Assembly (NCBI RefSeq): GCF_001570945.1 | Contig: NZ_BCSQ01000041.1 | Span: 1 to 33,817, forward strand | From: Janibacter anophelis NBRC 107843 | Lineage (GTDB): Bacteria; Actinomycetota; Actinomycetes; Actinomycetales; Dermatophilaceae | Length of the DNA stretch: 33,817 nt | Direction: 5' to 3' | Part shown: in pieces, positions 24,345 through 33,780 of the stretch | How positions within the stretch are numbered: position 1 is the first letter of the stretch | How the letters are laid out: every line of letters begins with the position of its first letter | Made by a program: the position numbers and the translations under genes | The notes under the pieces: generated by a model | Database searches by the model: none | What the model saw: the letters and a program-made list of their open reading frames with translations, nothing else | What the model was told of the DNA's origin: nothing

Positions 24345-24362
24345 GGGCAACCCCCTTCGTCC
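24345..24362. repeat. 18-base direct repeat, copy 2 (contains CCCCCTTCG)
   Basis: The same 18 bases as at 19195-19212, here in the intergenic space between glpQ and the DUF2470 gene, about 5.1 kb from the coding copy. Confidence 0.6.
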
Positions 24363-24375
24363 GGGGACGACGACG

Positions 24376-24399
24376 GCCCGGGGAGCGCGCTCCCCGGGC
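24376..24399. terminator. Terminator hairpin after the GlpQ-type gene
   Basis: A perfect 24-base palindrome, GCCCGGGGAGCG / CGCTCCCCGGGC, 15 bases downstream of the stop of the minus-strand phosphodiesterase gene. It has no U-tract, as is common for actinobacterial hairpin terminators. Transcription from upstream of the DUF2470 gene would not cross it. Confidence 0.65.
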
Positions 24400-24414
24400 G
24401 TGCGACGTGCTGAC

Positions 24415-25566
24415 TCAGCGGTCGAGGAAGGCCTCGCGCGCCTCGACGCAGATGTCGGGCTGGTCGCAGAAGACGCCGTCCACGCCGACCTCGTAGAACT
24501 TCGTGACCTCGTCGGCCATCCGTCCGTGGGCGGCCGGGTCCGAACCGATCCGGTAGTCGGTCGGGAGGAAGGTGTTCTCCGCGCGGAAGGTCCACGGGGT
24601 GACCTTCAGCCCGGCGGCGTGGGCGTCCTCGACGAAGGTCGTGGGCTCACCGAGGCTGCCGTCGGCCTCGCGGGCGATGACCGCGTTCTTCTCCGGGCCG
24701 AAGCCGTCGATCCACTGCGACAGGTCCTGCATCGACGACGCGGTCGTGAGCTCGGCGTAGGTCGTGCCCTGCTCCTGCAGGTCGAACGGACCACCGTTGA
24801 CCGTGGTGAGGAAGGCGCTCTTGCCCTTCCAGCCGTGCTCGTCGCGCAGGTCCTTCAGCGCGGTCAGCTCGAAGGACTGCACCCAGATCGGCGCCTTGGC
24901 GTGGTTGAGGTGGTACTTCTTCGCCAGGCGGGCGACCTCGGCCTCGGGGTCGAAGCCCTCGGCGTGCAGGTAGGTCGAGTGCTTGATCTCCGGGAAGATG
25001 CCGATGACCCGGCTGGTGGAGCGTGAGAGCTGCTCCCGTTGGGCCAGGACCTCCTCGAAGGTCGGGACCTCGAACTGGCCGTCGTAGGAGGCGGACTCGG
25101 GACGCATGCCGCCGAGACGCTCCGTGGCGCGCAACGTCTTCAGCTCCGCGAGCGTGAAGTCGTCGACGAACCAGCCGGTGACCGCCTTGCCGTCGAGGTC
25201 CTTCGTCGTCTTCCGGTCGGCGAACTCGGGGTGGTCGGCGACGTCGGTCGTGCCACCGATCTCCGGCTCGTGGCGGTCGACGAGCACCCCGTCCTTGGTC
25301 ATGACGAGGTCGGGCTCGATGTAGTCGGCGCCCTGCTCGACCGACAGCTCGTAGGCGGCCAGGGTGTGCTCGGGACGGTAGCCGGAGGCACCGCGGTGGG
25401 CGATGACGAGGGGGTCGGCCGTGTTCTTCTCACGGTATCCGGGGTTGCCCGAGGTCGTACTGACCTTGGCCTCGGGGGGCGCCGCGGGAACGGCGGTGGC
25501 GGTGGTGGTGGGCGTGACGAGGGCGAGTGCCACGAGGACTCCAGTGGTGATCTTCACGGGGTGCAT
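24415..25566 (-). CDS. glpQ: Secreted glycerophosphodiester phosphodiesterase (GlpQ type)
   Basis: A 383-residue secreted enzyme that hydrolyses glycerophosphodiesters (deacylated phospholipids, possibly teichoic acid) to glycerol 3-phosphate. Residues 1-26 are a Sec signal peptide (MHPVKITTGVLVALALVTPTTTATA, AxA-type cleavage, no lipobox). The GDPD catalytic core is VIAHRGASGYRPEHTLAAYE, GADYIEPDLVMTKDGVLVDRHEPEIGGTTDV (Glu-x-Asp metal ligands and His), IGIFPEIKHSTYL and, at the C-terminus, GVDGVFCDQPDI. This matches the long periplasmic GlpQ/UgpQ-like type. The start ATG 25566 is fixed by a leaderless promoter; the frame extends 23 codons further upstream without a sensible N-terminus. Confidence 0.93.
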   Translation of the reverse strand: MHPVKITTGVLVALALVTPTTTATAVPAAPPEAKVSTTSGNPGYREKNTADPLVIAHRGASGYRPEHTLAAYELSVEQGADYIEPDLVMTKDGVLVDRHEPEIGGTTDVADHPEFADRKTTKDLDGKAVTGWFVDDFTLAELKTLRATERLGGMRPESASYDGQFEVPTFEEVLAQREQLSRSTSRVIGIFPEIKHSTYLHAEGFDPEAEVARLAKKYHLNHAKAPIWVQSFELTALKDLRDEHGWKGKSAFLTTVNGGPFDLQEQGTTYAELTTASSMQDLSQWIDGFGPEKNAVIAREADGSLGEPTTFVEDAHAAGLKVTPWTFRAENTFLPTDYRIGSDPAAHGRMADEVTKFYEVGVDGVFCDQPDICVEAREAFLDR

Positions 25567-25579
25567 GCGCGCGACGCTA
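25567..25579 (-). promoter_or_regulatory. Leaderless promoter of glpQ
   Basis: TAGCGT on the minus strand (25579-25574), seven bases, then ATG 25566. There is no ribosome site between them. It decides the start that leaves a clean signal peptide. Confidence 0.5.
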
Positions 25580-25626
25580 TGGAGGTGACAGCGCGTCGGG
25601 TCGACCATGAGGTGGTGGCGGGATGA

Positions 25627-27165
<1,539 letters not shown>

Positions 27166-27203
27166 CCTCCGGCACCGACGGACCTCTCGGTACCGACCGC
27201 CAC

Positions 27204-27241
27204 AGGAACCGCGCATTTCCCCGGGGAAATGCGCGGTTCCT
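27204..27241. terminator. 38-base perfect palindrome between argG and fasR
   Basis: The two 19-base arms are exact complements: AGGAACCGCGCATTTCCCC followed by GGGGAAATGCGCGGTTCCT. It starts 39 bases after the argG stop and probably ends that transcript as a hairpin. Its right end falls where the -35 of the fasR promoter should be (27237-27242), so it could also be an operator. Confidence 0.6.
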
Positions 27242-27259
27242 CGTTGTACGGATCACACA

Positions 27260-27272
27260 TATGATCTGCGCA
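27260..27272 (+). promoter_or_regulatory. Leaderless promoter of the PucR-type regulator
   Basis: TATGAT (27260-27265), six bases, then ATG 27272. It is the closest match to the -10 consensus in the window. No ribosome site is present. Confidence 0.6.
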
Positions 27273-28450
27273 TGCCCCGACGTGGCCTCGTCTCCCTCAC
27301 CACCCGCCGCCAGGTGCGTCGCAGCGCCGGCGACCTGGCCAGCGCCGCCACCCGTCGACTCGAGGCCACCCACCACTGGTACACGCGCCTCGGGGCCGAG
27401 GAGCGGTCGTGGGTCGCGCTCGTCGCACAGGCGGGCATCGCCAACTTCATCGAGTGGCTCGACGGGATCGCACCGGCGGACTCACGAGCGACCTTCGGCG
27501 CCGCGCCGCGTGAGCTGACGGGCACGATCAGCCTCGCCCAGACCCTCGAGCTGGTCCGCTCGGTCGTCGACGTCGTCGAGGAGCGGGTCGAGGAGCTCGC
27601 TCGCCCGGCTGACGTCACCGACCTGCGGATCGCCGTCCTGCGCTACTCCCGCGAGATCGCCTTCGGCGCCGCGCAGGTCTACGCGCATGCCGCGGAGCAG
27701 CGGGGCGCGTGGGACGCGCGCCTGGAGTCGCTCGTCATCGATGCCGTCATGCGCGGTGAGGTGGACGAGTCGATCCGCTCGCGTGCAGCGGCACTCGGGT
27801 GGGACGACGTGACCAATGTCGTTGTGCTGGTGGGCGGTTCGCCCGACACGAGCGGCGACGAGGACCCGGCGACGGCCGTGGGCCGGGTCCACTCGACCGC
27901 CCGACGCCTCGACCAGCCCGTCCTCGCCGGGGTGCAGGGCCCACGACTCGTCGTCGTCGTCGGGTCAGTCGACGACGCAGGCGCCACGGCGGCCGCCTTC
28001 GCCGAGTGCTTCGCCGACGGCGACCTCGTGCACGGCCCGCTCGTAGCCGACCTCGCCGAGGGGGCACTCTCCGCCCACGCGGCGGTCGCCGGCCACGTGG
28101 CGGCGCCCGGGTGGCCGAGTCGTGGCCGGCCGGTCGCGGCCGACGACCTGCTCGCGGAGCGGGCCATCGCCGGTGACGACCTCGCGCGGGCCACCCTCAT
28201 GGAGCTGGTGCAGCTGCCGCTCGAGGAGCACCCGAGCCTCCTCGAGACGGCCCGCACCCACCTGGAGTCCGCCGGCCTGGAGGCCACCGCACGGACGCTC
28301 ATCGTCCACGTCAACACCGTGCGCTACCGCCTCGGCCGGATCACCGACGTGACCGGCTACGACCTCACCGACCCGCACGAGGCCTTCACCGTGCGGGTGG
28401 CGCTGGCACTGGGCGCCATCTTGGAGGATCCCTCCAAGGTCCTGCAGTAG
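27272..28450 (+). CDS. fasR: PucR-family regulator of fatty acid synthesis (FasR-like)
   Basis: A 392-residue transcription factor. The N-terminal and middle parts are regulatory (RSVVDVVEERVEELARPADVTDLRIAVLRYSREIAFGAAQVYAHAAEQRG, then a GGDEF-like CdaR-type middle domain, NVVVLVGGSP ... VVVVGSVDDAG). The C-terminal PucR helix-turn-helix lies at about 322-385: LLETARTHLESAGLEATARTLIVHVNTVRYRLGRITDVTGYDLTDP. In Streptomyces a homologous gene in this position (fasR) activates fabD-fabH-acpP-fabF. The M. tuberculosis counterpart here is Rv2242. The symbol rests on position and domain type. fabD follows 55 bases after the stop. Confidence 0.87.
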   Translation: MPRRGLVSLTTRRQVRRSAGDLASAATRRLEATHHWYTRLGAEERSWVALVAQAGIANFIEWLDGIAPADSRATFGAAPRELTGTISLAQTLELVRSVVDVVEERVEELARPADVTDLRIAVLRYSREIAFGAAQVYAHAAEQRGAWDARLESLVIDAVMRGEVDESIRSRAAALGWDDVTNVVVLVGGSPDTSGDEDPATAVGRVHSTARRLDQPVLAGVQGPRLVVVVGSVDDAGATAAAFAECFADGDLVHGPLVADLAEGALSAHAAVAGHVAAPGWPSRGRPVAADDLLAERAIAGDDLARATLMELVQLPLEEHPSLLETARTHLESAGLEATARTLIVHVNTVRYRLGRITDVTGYDLTDPHEAFTVRVALALGAILEDPSKVLQ

Positions 28451-28505
28451 ATCTCTGGCGAGGTCCGTGTCGACCGGGCCACCCTCCGCGGGGGACTCTG
28501 GACTC

Positions 28506-29687
28506 GTGCTCGCCATCACCTGCCCCGGTCAGGGGTCCCAGACGCCCGGTTTCCTCGCCCCATGGCTCGAGCTGCCCGGGGTGTCCGACCGCCTCCACTG
28601 GCTCTCGACCGTCGCCGGCATCGACCTCGAGACGCACGGGACGACCTCCGACGAGGAGACGATCAAGGACACCGCCGTCGCGCAGCCCCTCATCGTGGCC
28701 GCCGGCCTCCTCTCGCTCCTCGCGCTCTTCGAGCACCCGGCCGACGGGTTCCGCGTGGTCGGCGCCGGTGCCGGCCACAGCGTCGGTGAGATCACCGCCG
28801 CGACCGCCGCCGGCGTCATCAGCGCCGAGCAGGCCATGGTGCTGGTCCGCGAGCGCGGCCGCTCGATGGCCCGCGCCGCGACCGTCACCCCCACCGGGAT
28901 GAGCGCCGTCCTCGGTGGCGACCCGGACGAGGTCCTCGACACGATCACCGCCCAGGGCCTGACCCCGGCCAACGTCAACGGCGCCGGACAGGTCGTGGCA
29001 GCCGGCACGCTCGAGCAGCTGGCCGCCTTCGCCGACGCTCCGCCGGCCAAGGCCCGGGTCATGCCCCTCAAGGTCGCCGGCGCCTTCCACACCGAGCACA
29101 TGGCCCCGGCCGTCGACGACCTGGCCCGCCTGGCCCGCGCCGTCTCGACCCACGACGCCCGCGTCCCGCTCGTCTCCAATGTCGACGGCAGCGTCATCCA
29201 CTCCGGCACCGAGGTGCTGCGCCGCATCGTCAGCCAGGTGAGCAACCCCGTGCGCTGGGACCTGTGCATGGAGACGATGCGCGACCTCGGGGTCACCGGG
29301 ATCATCGAGATCCCGCCGGCCGGCGCCCTCACCGGCCTGGCCAAGCGCGGCCTCAAGGGCGTCGAGGTCCTCGCGCTCAAGACCCCCGACGACCTTGACG
29401 CCGCCCATCGCATGGTCCGCGAGCACGGGTCGAGCCGGCAGGCCTCCGAGCCGACGTGGCGACTCGTCACCGCACCGGTCAAGGGGACCGTCGGCGTCGG
29501 CGGCGCCCAGCCGGGCAGCGCCGTCTCGGCCGGCGACGTCGTCGCCACCGTCTCCTCCCTGCGCGACACCCTCGAGGTGCGCGCCGGTCACGCCGGCACG
29601 GTCGTCGAGTGGCTCGTCGAGGACGGCGACCCGGTCTCCCCCGGTCAGCCCGTCCTGCGTCTGCACCCCCAGGGCGGTCTGGCATGA
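28506..29687 (+). CDS. fabD: Malonyl-CoA:ACP transacylase with C-terminal biotinyl-like domain
   Basis: Transfers malonyl from CoA to acyl carrier protein. Residues 1-305 form the transacylase: CPGQGSQTPGF, the nucleophile GHSVGE with Ser92, VRERGRSM, and AGAFHTEHM with the catalytic His195. From about residue 318 a second domain of about 75 residues follows: VTAPVKGTVGV, GSAVSAGDVVATVSSLRDTL, GTVVEWLVEDGDPVSPGQPVL. This has the hammerhead pattern of biotinyl/lipoyl carriers, but Arg353 stands where the modified Lys would be. GTG 28506 gives the family start and has a possible -10 (GACTCT, 28494-28499) six bases before it; an upstream GTG at 28467 is less likely. The stop overlaps the fabH start (ATGA). 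Confidence 0.92.
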   Translation: MLAITCPGQGSQTPGFLAPWLELPGVSDRLHWLSTVAGIDLETHGTTSDEETIKDTAVAQPLIVAAGLLSLLALFEHPADGFRVVGAGAGHSVGEITAATAAGVISAEQAMVLVRERGRSMARAATVTPTGMSAVLGGDPDEVLDTITAQGLTPANVNGAGQVVAAGTLEQLAAFADAPPAKARVMPLKVAGAFHTEHMAPAVDDLARLARAVSTHDARVPLVSNVDGSVIHSGTEVLRRIVSQVSNPVRWDLCMETMRDLGVTGIIEIPPAGALTGLAKRGLKGVEVLALKTPDDLDAAHRMVREHGSSRQASEPTWRLVTAPVKGTVGVGGAQPGSAVSAGDVVATVSSLRDTLEVRAGHAGTVVEWLVEDGDPVSPGQPVLRLHPQGGLA

Positions 29688-30682
29688 GCACGCTCAACGT
29701 CCCCGACGTCCTGCACCACGCGCGGCTCACCGGCATCGGTGGCTACCGCCCCGCGCAGGTCGTGCCCAACAGCGAGATCGTCGGCCCGATCAACTCCTCG
29801 GACGAGTGGATCCGCGAGCGGTCCGGTATCGCCTCCCGTCACAAGGCGGCACCCGACGAGACGGTCGTCGACATGGCCGAGCACGCCTCGCGCGGCGCGC
29901 TCGAGTACGCGGGTCTGGACGCCGGTCAGGTCGACGCGGTGCTCGTGGCCACCGTGACCCACCCCTACCAGACCCCTGCCGCCGCCCCGGAGCTGGCCTC
30001 CCGCCTCGGGTCGCGAGCCGCCGCCTTCGACCTGTCCGCCGCGTGCGCCGGATACTGCCACGGCATCTCAGTGGCCAACGACATGGTCCGCGTCGGGACC
30101 GCCGAGCACGTGCTCGTCGTGGGCGTGGAGAAGCTGCTCGACTTCACCGACCCCCTGGACCGCGGCTCCGCCTTCATCTTCGGCGACGGCGCGGGCGCCG
30201 CGATCGTCTCGCGCAGCGACACCCCCGGCATCTCCCCCACGGTGTGGGGCAGCGACGGCGAGCAGAAGCACCTCATCGCCCAGCGCGACTCGTGGAACGA
30301 CGTGCGCGCCGACCAGGACCTGCGCTGGCCCGCCATCGTCATGGAGGGCCCCAGCGTCTTCCGCTGGGCCGTGTGGTCGATGGCCAAGGAGGCCCAGCGC
30401 GCGCTCGACGCCGCCGGGGTGCGAGCCGACGAGCTGTCCGCCTTCATCCCCCACCAGGCCAACGTGCGCATCATCGACCAGATGGTCAAGACGCTCGGTC
30501 TGCCGCCGGACCTGCCCGTCGCCCGGGACATCGTCACCACGGCCAACACCTCGGCCGCCTCGGTCCCCCTCGCCATGGAGCGCATGCTCCGCGAGGGTGA
30601 GGTCGAGCCGGGTGGCCTGGCCCTGCAGATCGGCTTCGGCGCCGGCCTCGTGTGGGCCGCGCAGGTCGTGACCCTCCCCTAG
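29684..30682 (+). CDS. fabH: 3-oxoacyl-ACP synthase III
   Basis: Starts fatty acid synthesis by condensing an acyl-CoA primer with malonyl-ACP; branched primers are likely in actinobacteria. The 332-residue thiolase-fold enzyme has the Cys-His-Asn triad at Cys121 (LSAACAGYCHGI), His257 (PHQANVRI) and Asn288 (TTANTSAASVP). Other features include RSGIASRH near residue 50 and FGDGAGAAIVSR. ATG 29684 overlaps the last codon and stop of fabD (ATGA), showing translational coupling. A pair of overlapping hairpins and acpP follow. Confidence 0.97.
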   Translation: MSTLNVPDVLHHARLTGIGGYRPAQVVPNSEIVGPINSSDEWIRERSGIASRHKAAPDETVVDMAEHASRGALEYAGLDAGQVDAVLVATVTHPYQTPAAAPELASRLGSRAAAFDLSAACAGYCHGISVANDMVRVGTAEHVLVVGVEKLLDFTDPLDRGSAFIFGDGAGAAIVSRSDTPGISPTVWGSDGEQKHLIAQRDSWNDVRADQDLRWPAIVMEGPSVFRWAVWSMAKEAQRALDAAGVRADELSAFIPHQANVRIIDQMVKTLGLPPDLPVARDIVTTANTSAASVPLAMERMLREGEVEPGGLALQIGFGAGLVWAAQVVTLP

Positions 30683-30685
30683 TTC

Positions 30686-30713
30686 ACCCGTCGGTCCGAC
30701 GGGTTCTCGGACC
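30686..30713 (+). other. Overlapping alternative hairpins between fabH and acpP
   Basis: Two stems share bases and exclude one another: ACCCGTCG-GTC-CGACGGGT (30686-30693 with 30697-30704, 8 bp) and GGTCCGA-CGGGTTC-TCGGACC (30693-30699 with 30707-30713, 7 bp). They start four bases after the fabH stop and end 27 bases before the acpP ATG. They may be a processing or attenuation site; no terminator U-run is present. Confidence 0.45.
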
Positions 30714-30740
30714 ACCCACCGCACACATAGGAGCAGTTCC

Positions 30741-30992
30741 ATGGCATTCAGCGACCAGGAGATCCTCGACGGCCTCGCCGAGATCGTGTCCGAGGAGACG
30801 GGTGTCGACGCGTCCGAGGTGACCGCCGACAAGACCTTCACCGACGACCTCGACGTCGACTCGCTGTCGATGATGACGATCGCCGTCACCGCCGAGGAGA
30901 AGTTCGGGGCCAAGATCCCCGACGAGGAGGTCAAGAACCTCAAGACCGTCGGCGACGCCGTCAACTTCATCAAGGCCAACCAGGCCGCCTGA
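30741..30992 (+). CDS. acpP: Acyl carrier protein
   Basis: Carries growing fatty acyl chains on a phosphopantetheine arm. The 83-residue acidic protein has the canonical DDLDVDSLSMMTIAV with the modified Ser41 following Asp40, and helix 3 residues EEKFGAKIPDEEVKNLKTVGDAVNFI. The start is ATG 30741 with AGGAG seven bases upstream, one of the stronger ribosome sites in the operon, in keeping with the high ACP demand. Hairpins lie on both sides of the gene, which could raise its mRNA relative to its neighbours. Confidence 0.98.
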   Translation: MAFSDQEILDGLAEIVSEETGVDASEVTADKTFTDDLDVDSLSMMTIAVTAEEKFGAKIPDEEVKNLKTVGDAVNFIKANQAA

Positions 30993-31002
30993 GTCCGGTG
31001 AC

Positions 31003-31035
31003 GTTCCCCCCTTCGTCATGAGCGAAGGGGGGAAC
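31003..31035 (+). terminator. Hairpin between acpP and fabF built from an inverted pair of the CGAAGGGGG repeat
   Basis: A perfect 13-bp stem with a 7-base loop: GTTCCCCCCTTCG (31003-31015), TCATGAG, CGAAGGGGGGAAC (31023-31035). It starts 10 bases after the acpP stop and ends 38 bases before the fabF start. Two copies of the window-wide nonamer in opposite orientation make the stem. It is probably a partial terminator or RNA stabiliser setting the acpP-to-fabF ratio. Confidence 0.65.
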
Positions 31036-31073
31036 CGCCCGACCCCCACCTCCCTCACCCACAGGAGTCACGC

Positions 31074-32324
31074 ATGTCCTCTCCCCGGCCCACCGTCGTC
31101 GTCACCGGACTCGGCGCCACGACCCCGCTCGGCGGTACCGCCGAGGAGACCTGGCAGTCGCTCCTCGCCGGACGCTCCGGCGCCGACCACCTCGACGCCT
31201 CGTGGGTCGAGGAGTTCGAGCTGCCGGTCTCCTTCGCCGCGCAGCTCGCCGTCCCCGTCACCGAGGTGCTGAAGAAGGTCGAGACCAAGCGCCTCGACCC
31301 CTTCGCCCAGTACGCGCTCGTCGCCGCCCGTGAGGCGTGGGCCAATGCCGGCTCCCCCGAGGTCGAGCCCGAGCGCCTCGCGGCCTCGGTCGGCACCGGC
31401 ATCGGTGGCGTGCAGACCCTGCTCACCGCGTGGGAGGCGCTGCGCACCAAGGGTCCTCGCCGCGTCTACCCGCTGTCGATCCCGATGCTCATGCCCAACT
31501 CCGCGGCCGGCACCGTGTCGCTGGAGTTCGGCGCCCGCGCCGGCGCGCACACCCTCGTCTCCGCCTGCTCCTCGGGCGCTGAGTCGATCGGCTACGGCGC
31601 GCACCTGATCCGCGAGGGCCTGGCCGACGTCGTCATCGCCGGCGGCTCCGAGGCCTCGATCCACCCGCTGCCGATCTCCGGCTTCGCCGCGATGCAGGCC
31701 CTGTCCACCCGCAACGACTCGCCGCAGACGGCCTCGCGCCCCTACGACACCGACCGCGACGGCTTCCTCCTCGGCGAGGGCGGCGCGATCCTCATCCTCG
31801 AGTCCGAGGAGCACGCCAGGGCACGTGGCGCCAACATCATCGCCGAGCTCTCCGGGTTCGGTGTCAGCGCCGACAGCCACCACATCGCCGCCCCCGAGCC
31901 CGAGGGTGCCGGGGCCTCGCGCGCCATGGCCGACGCCGTCCGCGATGCGGGCGCGACCCCCGCTGATGTCTGCCACATCAACGCGCACGCGACCTCCACG
32001 CCCGTCGGTGACGTCGCCGAGGTCGCCGCGATCCGCCGGGCCTTCGGCTCCGACGCCGACCACATGGCCATCAGCGGCACGAAGTCGATGACGGGCCACC
32101 TGCTCGGTGCCGCCGGAGCCCTCGAGGCCGTCTTCGCCGTCCAGGCGGTGCGCGACCGGGTCGCCCCGCCGACGATCAACATCGAGAACCTCGACCCGGC
32201 GGTCGACCTCGACATCGTGCGCGACACGCCCCGCCCCCTCGGCGACGGCGACCTGCTCGTGCTCGACAACTCCTTCGGTTTCGGTGGGCACAACGTCGCC
32301 CTGGCCTTCGGGACGCACTCGTGA
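31074..32324 (+). CDS. fabF: 3-oxoacyl-ACP synthase II (KAS II)
   Basis: Elongating condensing enzyme of type II fatty acid synthesis. The 416-residue thiolase-fold protein has the Cys-His-His triad: Cys165 (LVSACSSGAES), His305 (NAHATSTPVGD) and His342 (MTGHLLGAAGALE), plus the C-terminal NSFGFGGHNVALAFG. The start is ATG 31074 with AGGAG seven bases upstream. GTG of accD overlaps its stop codon (GTGA). In M. tuberculosis the same position holds kasA and kasB; here a single KAS II is present, so there is no sign of a mycolate-specific duplication. Confidence 0.97.
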   Translation: MSSPRPTVVVTGLGATTPLGGTAEETWQSLLAGRSGADHLDASWVEEFELPVSFAAQLAVPVTEVLKKVETKRLDPFAQYALVAAREAWANAGSPEVEPERLAASVGTGIGGVQTLLTAWEALRTKGPRRVYPLSIPMLMPNSAAGTVSLEFGARAGAHTLVSACSSGAESIGYGAHLIREGLADVVIAGGSEASIHPLPISGFAAMQALSTRNDSPQTASRPYDTDRDGFLLGEGGAILILESEEHARARGANIIAELSGFGVSADSHHIAAPEPEGAGASRAMADAVRDAGATPADVCHINAHATSTPVGDVAEVAAIRRAFGSDADHMAISGTKSMTGHLLGAAGALEAVFAVQAVRDRVAPPTINIENLDPAVDLDIVRDTPRPLGDGDLLVLDNSFGFGGHNVALAFGTHS

Positions 32325-33760
32325 CCCGCCAGCCCAACGCCGCCTCCGCCGCGGTCGGCAAGCGCGTCAAGGTGCCCCGCGAGCAGGACCCGCGCAACCC
32401 CAACCACCGCCTCGCGGCCTTCCTCGACGACGGCTCCCTCGAGCTGATCAGCGAGGACGACGACTCGGGGATGCTCGCCGCCACCGGCACGGTCGGTGGA
32501 GCGCCGGTCGTCGTCTTCGCCTCCGACGCGACGATCATGGGCGGCGCCATGGGCGTCGCCGGCTGCAAGGTCGTCGTCGCGGCCTACGAGCGGGCCCTCG
32601 CCGACGGCGTCCCGATCCTCGGCCTGTGGCACTCGGGCGGCGCCCGCCTGCCCGAGGGCGTGGTCTCGCTCCACGCCGTCGGTGAGGTCTTCGCGATCAT
32701 GACCCGCGCCTCGGGCAAGATCCCCCAGATCTCGGTCGTCATCGGCGCCGCCGCCGGTGGCGCCGCCTACGGGCCGGCCCTGACCGACATCGTCATCCTC
32801 GCCCCGGAGGGGCGCATCTTCGTCACCGGACCGGACGTCGTCCGCTCGGTGACGGGTGAGGACGTCGACGCCCTTCGCCTGGGCGGTCCCGAGCCGCACG
32901 GTCGCCGCTCCGGTGTCGTCCACGTGCTCGCCGAGTCGATCGACGACGCCTTCGGCCGCGCCGGCACGCTGTGCCGCCTGCTCGCGGACCAGGGCGAGTT
33001 CGACCTCGCCGCCGTCAACGACGTCGACCTGGCCGAGCAGCTGCCCGAGTCGGCCAAGCGCGCCTACGACGTGCACCCGCTCGTCGAGCAGATCCTCGAC
33101 AGCGGCGAGGTGCAGGAGCTGCACGGCCGGTGGGCGCCCAACATCGTCACGACGCTCGGCCGCCTGGGCGGTCGCACGGTCGGCGTCATCGCCAACAACC
33201 CGATGCGCCTCGGCGGCTGCCTCGACTCCTCCTCCGCGGAGAAGGCGGCCCGCTTCGTGCGCATGTGCGACGCCTTCGGCGTGCCGCTCGTCGTCCTCGT
33301 CGACGTGCCGGGGTACCTGCCCGGCGTCGGCCAGGAGTGGGACGGCGTCGTGCGAAGGGGGGCCAAGCTGCTCCACGCGTTCGCCGAGGCGGTCGTGCCC
33401 CGGGTGACGGTCGTGACCCGCAAGACCTACGGCGGCGCCTACATCGCGATGAACTCGCGCTCGCTGGGCGCGACGAAGGTCTTCGCCTGGCCGGACGCCC
33501 ACGTCGCGGTCATGGGCTCGGTCGCCGCGATCCGCATCCTGCACCGTCGTCGCCTCGCGGAGGTCGACGAGAGCGAGCTGGCCGAGGTCGAGCAGCAGCT
33601 GGCCGACGAGCACGACCGGCTCTCCGGCGGCCTGCCGCGTGCGGTCGAGATCGGTGTCGTCGACGAGATCGTCGAGCCGACCCGCACCCGCTCGGCGGTC
33701 GCCACAGCCTTGGCGGAGGCCCCGGCCCGTCGCGGAGAGCACGGCAACATCCCGCTCTGA
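32321..33760 (+). CDS. accD: Acyl-CoA carboxylase carboxyltransferase beta subunit (AccD6-like)
   Basis: Transfers the carboxyl group from biotin to acetyl-CoA (or propionyl-CoA), supplying malonyl-CoA to the operon. The 479-residue protein has the two crotonase-like carboxyltransferase halves: N-terminal GGAMGVAGCKVVVAAYERAL, LWHSGGARLPEGVVSLHAVGEVF and VIGAAAGGAAYGPALTDIVI, then C-terminal NNPMRLGGCLDSSSAEKAARFVRMCDAF, LVDVPGYLPGVGQEWDGVVRRGAKLLHAF and TRKTYGGAYIAMNSRSLGA. It lacks the zinc finger of E. coli AccD, as usual for actinobacterial AccD6. Biotin carboxylase and biotin carrier genes are not here. The GTG start overlaps the fabF stop by four bases. Confidence 0.95.
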   Translation: MTRQPNAASAAVGKRVKVPREQDPRNPNHRLAAFLDDGSLELISEDDDSGMLAATGTVGGAPVVVFASDATIMGGAMGVAGCKVVVAAYERALADGVPILGLWHSGGARLPEGVVSLHAVGEVFAIMTRASGKIPQISVVIGAAAGGAAYGPALTDIVILAPEGRIFVTGPDVVRSVTGEDVDALRLGGPEPHGRRSGVVHVLAESIDDAFGRAGTLCRLLADQGEFDLAAVNDVDLAEQLPESAKRAYDVHPLVEQILDSGEVQELHGRWAPNIVTTLGRLGGRTVGVIANNPMRLGGCLDSSSAEKAARFVRMCDAFGVPLVVLVDVPGYLPGVGQEWDGVVRRGAKLLHAFAEAVVPRVTVVTRKTYGGAYIAMNSRSLGATKVFAWPDAHVAVMGSVAAIRILHRRRLAEVDESELAEVEQQLADEHDRLSGGLPRAVEIGVVDEIVEPTRTRSAVATALAEAPARRGEHGNIPL

Positions 33761-33780
33761 GCCGCACCACCCGCTCGGCG

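Noticed and set aside
28467-28505. Upstream GTG start for fabD (13 extra residues)
   Set aside because: The extra residues do not match FabD family starts; GTG 28506 gives the expected MLAI-x-x-PGQGSQ and has a plausible -10.
31742-33742. A 666-codon minus-strand open frame opposite fabF and accD
   Set aside because: It covers two well-supported genes on the other strand and shows no domain; it is a codon-bias shadow.
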